Assembly (NCBI GenBank): GCA_900766635.1
Contig: CAAFWA010000254.1
Location: forward strand, 1-6,154
Direction: 5' to 3'
Source of the DNA: an uncultured Acinetobacter sp.
GTDB lineage: Bacteria > Pseudomonadota > Gammaproteobacteria > Pseudomonadales > Moraxellaceae
Length of the DNA: 6,154 nt
Made by a program: the position numbers and the translations under genes. Of this stretch, positions 5,750 to 6,154 are shown piece by piece (positions within the stretch are counted from its first letter, which is position 1; each line of letters starts with the position of its first letter). The notes below the pieces were generated by a model, which was not told the origin of the DNA, did no database searches, and worked only from the letters and a program-made list of their open reading frames with translations.

Positions 5750-6154
5750 ATGAAAAAAATTTTAATTGCGAGCAGTGTGGTGGTGAGTGCAGTGGTATTA
5801 ACTGCATGTCAATCACAAAGCGCAGTGCAGCAACCACAACCCGAACGTCTGATGAAGCATAAAACTGAACGCATGGGTAAACATCATGCTCAACGCGGCA
5901 TGCAACATGCGATGGCAAAAGCGTGTCAAGGCAAAGCGGCTGGTGATCAGGTAGAAGTTGCTTTAGGCAAGCGTACCCTACAAGGTCAATGTGAAATGGT
6001 ATTTATGCCAAAGCGTGACCAAAACCTAAAATCTAACTATAAAATGACGCGACCTGCTGCACCACAAAAGACAGCTATACTGACCGATGCCGAGCGTGCT
6101 GAAATGGTGAAGCAGTTTGATTTACGTTTAGCTGAACGTCAAGCCAAACAAAAA
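5750..6154 (+). CDS. Small His/Met-rich lipoprotein beside baeSR, 3' end missing
   Basis: The frame is open from the ATG to the right edge (135 codons, no stop), so it is partial. The N-terminus MKKILIASS, a hydrophobic core and the classic lipobox L17-T18-A19-C20 predict a lipoprotein; residue 21 is Gln, not Asp, so outer-membrane sorting is likely. Residues 35-55 are rich in His and Met (M35, H37, M42, H45, H46, M51, H53, M55), a possible metal-binding patch. A motif AC59-x-GK-x2-G-x-x-V with a second cysteine in GQC81 resembles a short two-cysteine module that I recall from small periplasmic proteins of Proteobacteria. Residues 111-135 (LTDAERAEMVKQFDLRLAER) are helical and charged, faintly like the LTxxQ repeats of Spy/CpxP. 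The function is not known. Its position divergent from baeS and the shared regulatory gap suggest a BaeR-controlled envelope-stress protein; that is inference. Confidence 0.8.
   Translation, partial: MKKILIASSVVVSAVVLTACQSQSAVQQPQPERLMKHKTERMGKHHAQRGMQHAMAKACQGKAAGDQVEVALGKRTLQGQCEMVFMPKRDQNLKSNYKMTRPAAPQKTAILTDAERAEMVKQFDLRLAERQAKQK

Noticed and set aside
1..6154. CRISPR array, insertion sequence, tRNA or integration site
   Set aside because: No spaced identical repeats, transposase motifs, terminal inverted repeats or cloverleaf sequences were seen, and gene spacing is ordinary.

Overview
The window looks like chromosomal DNA from an Acinetobacter-type gammaproteobacterium. It is AT-rich with compact intergenic gaps. 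The BaeS/BaeR pair, the SelO protein and the membrane desaturase all read like the Moraxellaceae versions of these families. The organism call rests on recognising the proteins by eye, not on a search. I see no mobile element, CRISPR array, tRNA or rRNA.

Layout, left to right: (1) a minus-strand META-domain (HslJ-like) lipoprotein, cut by the left edge; (2) a divergent gap holding a consensus -10 box; (3) a plus-strand membrane fatty-acid (acyl-CoA type) desaturase with a long charged coiled-coil tail, closed by a strong hairpin terminator; (4) selO (ydiU), a pseudokinase-fold protein AMPylase, on the plus strand and preceded by an extended -10 promoter; (5) a symmetrical hairpin terminator shared by the convergent selO and baeR; (6) the minus-strand operon baeS-baeR, with a 5-nt gap and the baeR ribosome site inside the end of baeS; (7) a 129-bp divergent regulatory gap with several sequence signals; (8) a plus-strand small lipoprotein, cut by the right edge.

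The theme is the cell envelope. BaeSR is an envelope-stress two-component system; in Acinetobacter the literature links it to control of RND and MacAB-type drug efflux. No efflux operon lies beside it here, unlike E. coli mdtABCD-baeSR. Its divergent neighbour is instead a small lipoprotein with a His/Met-rich stretch, a Cys pair and a C-terminal segment faintly reminiscent of Spy/CpxP. The gap between them carries a close match to the core of the E. coli BaeR box, extended into an 11-bp tandem repeat, and a perfect 7+7 bp inverted repeat. Together these suggest, but do not prove, that BaeR controls both itself and the lipoprotein. The desaturase adjusts membrane fluidity, and SelO is tied to redox stress.

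Nothing here is clearly a new system. The best leads are the BaeR-lipoprotein module, an extra block in the BaeS sensor domain, and a SelO that keeps its C-terminal cysteine but lacks the partner cysteine described in E. coli.
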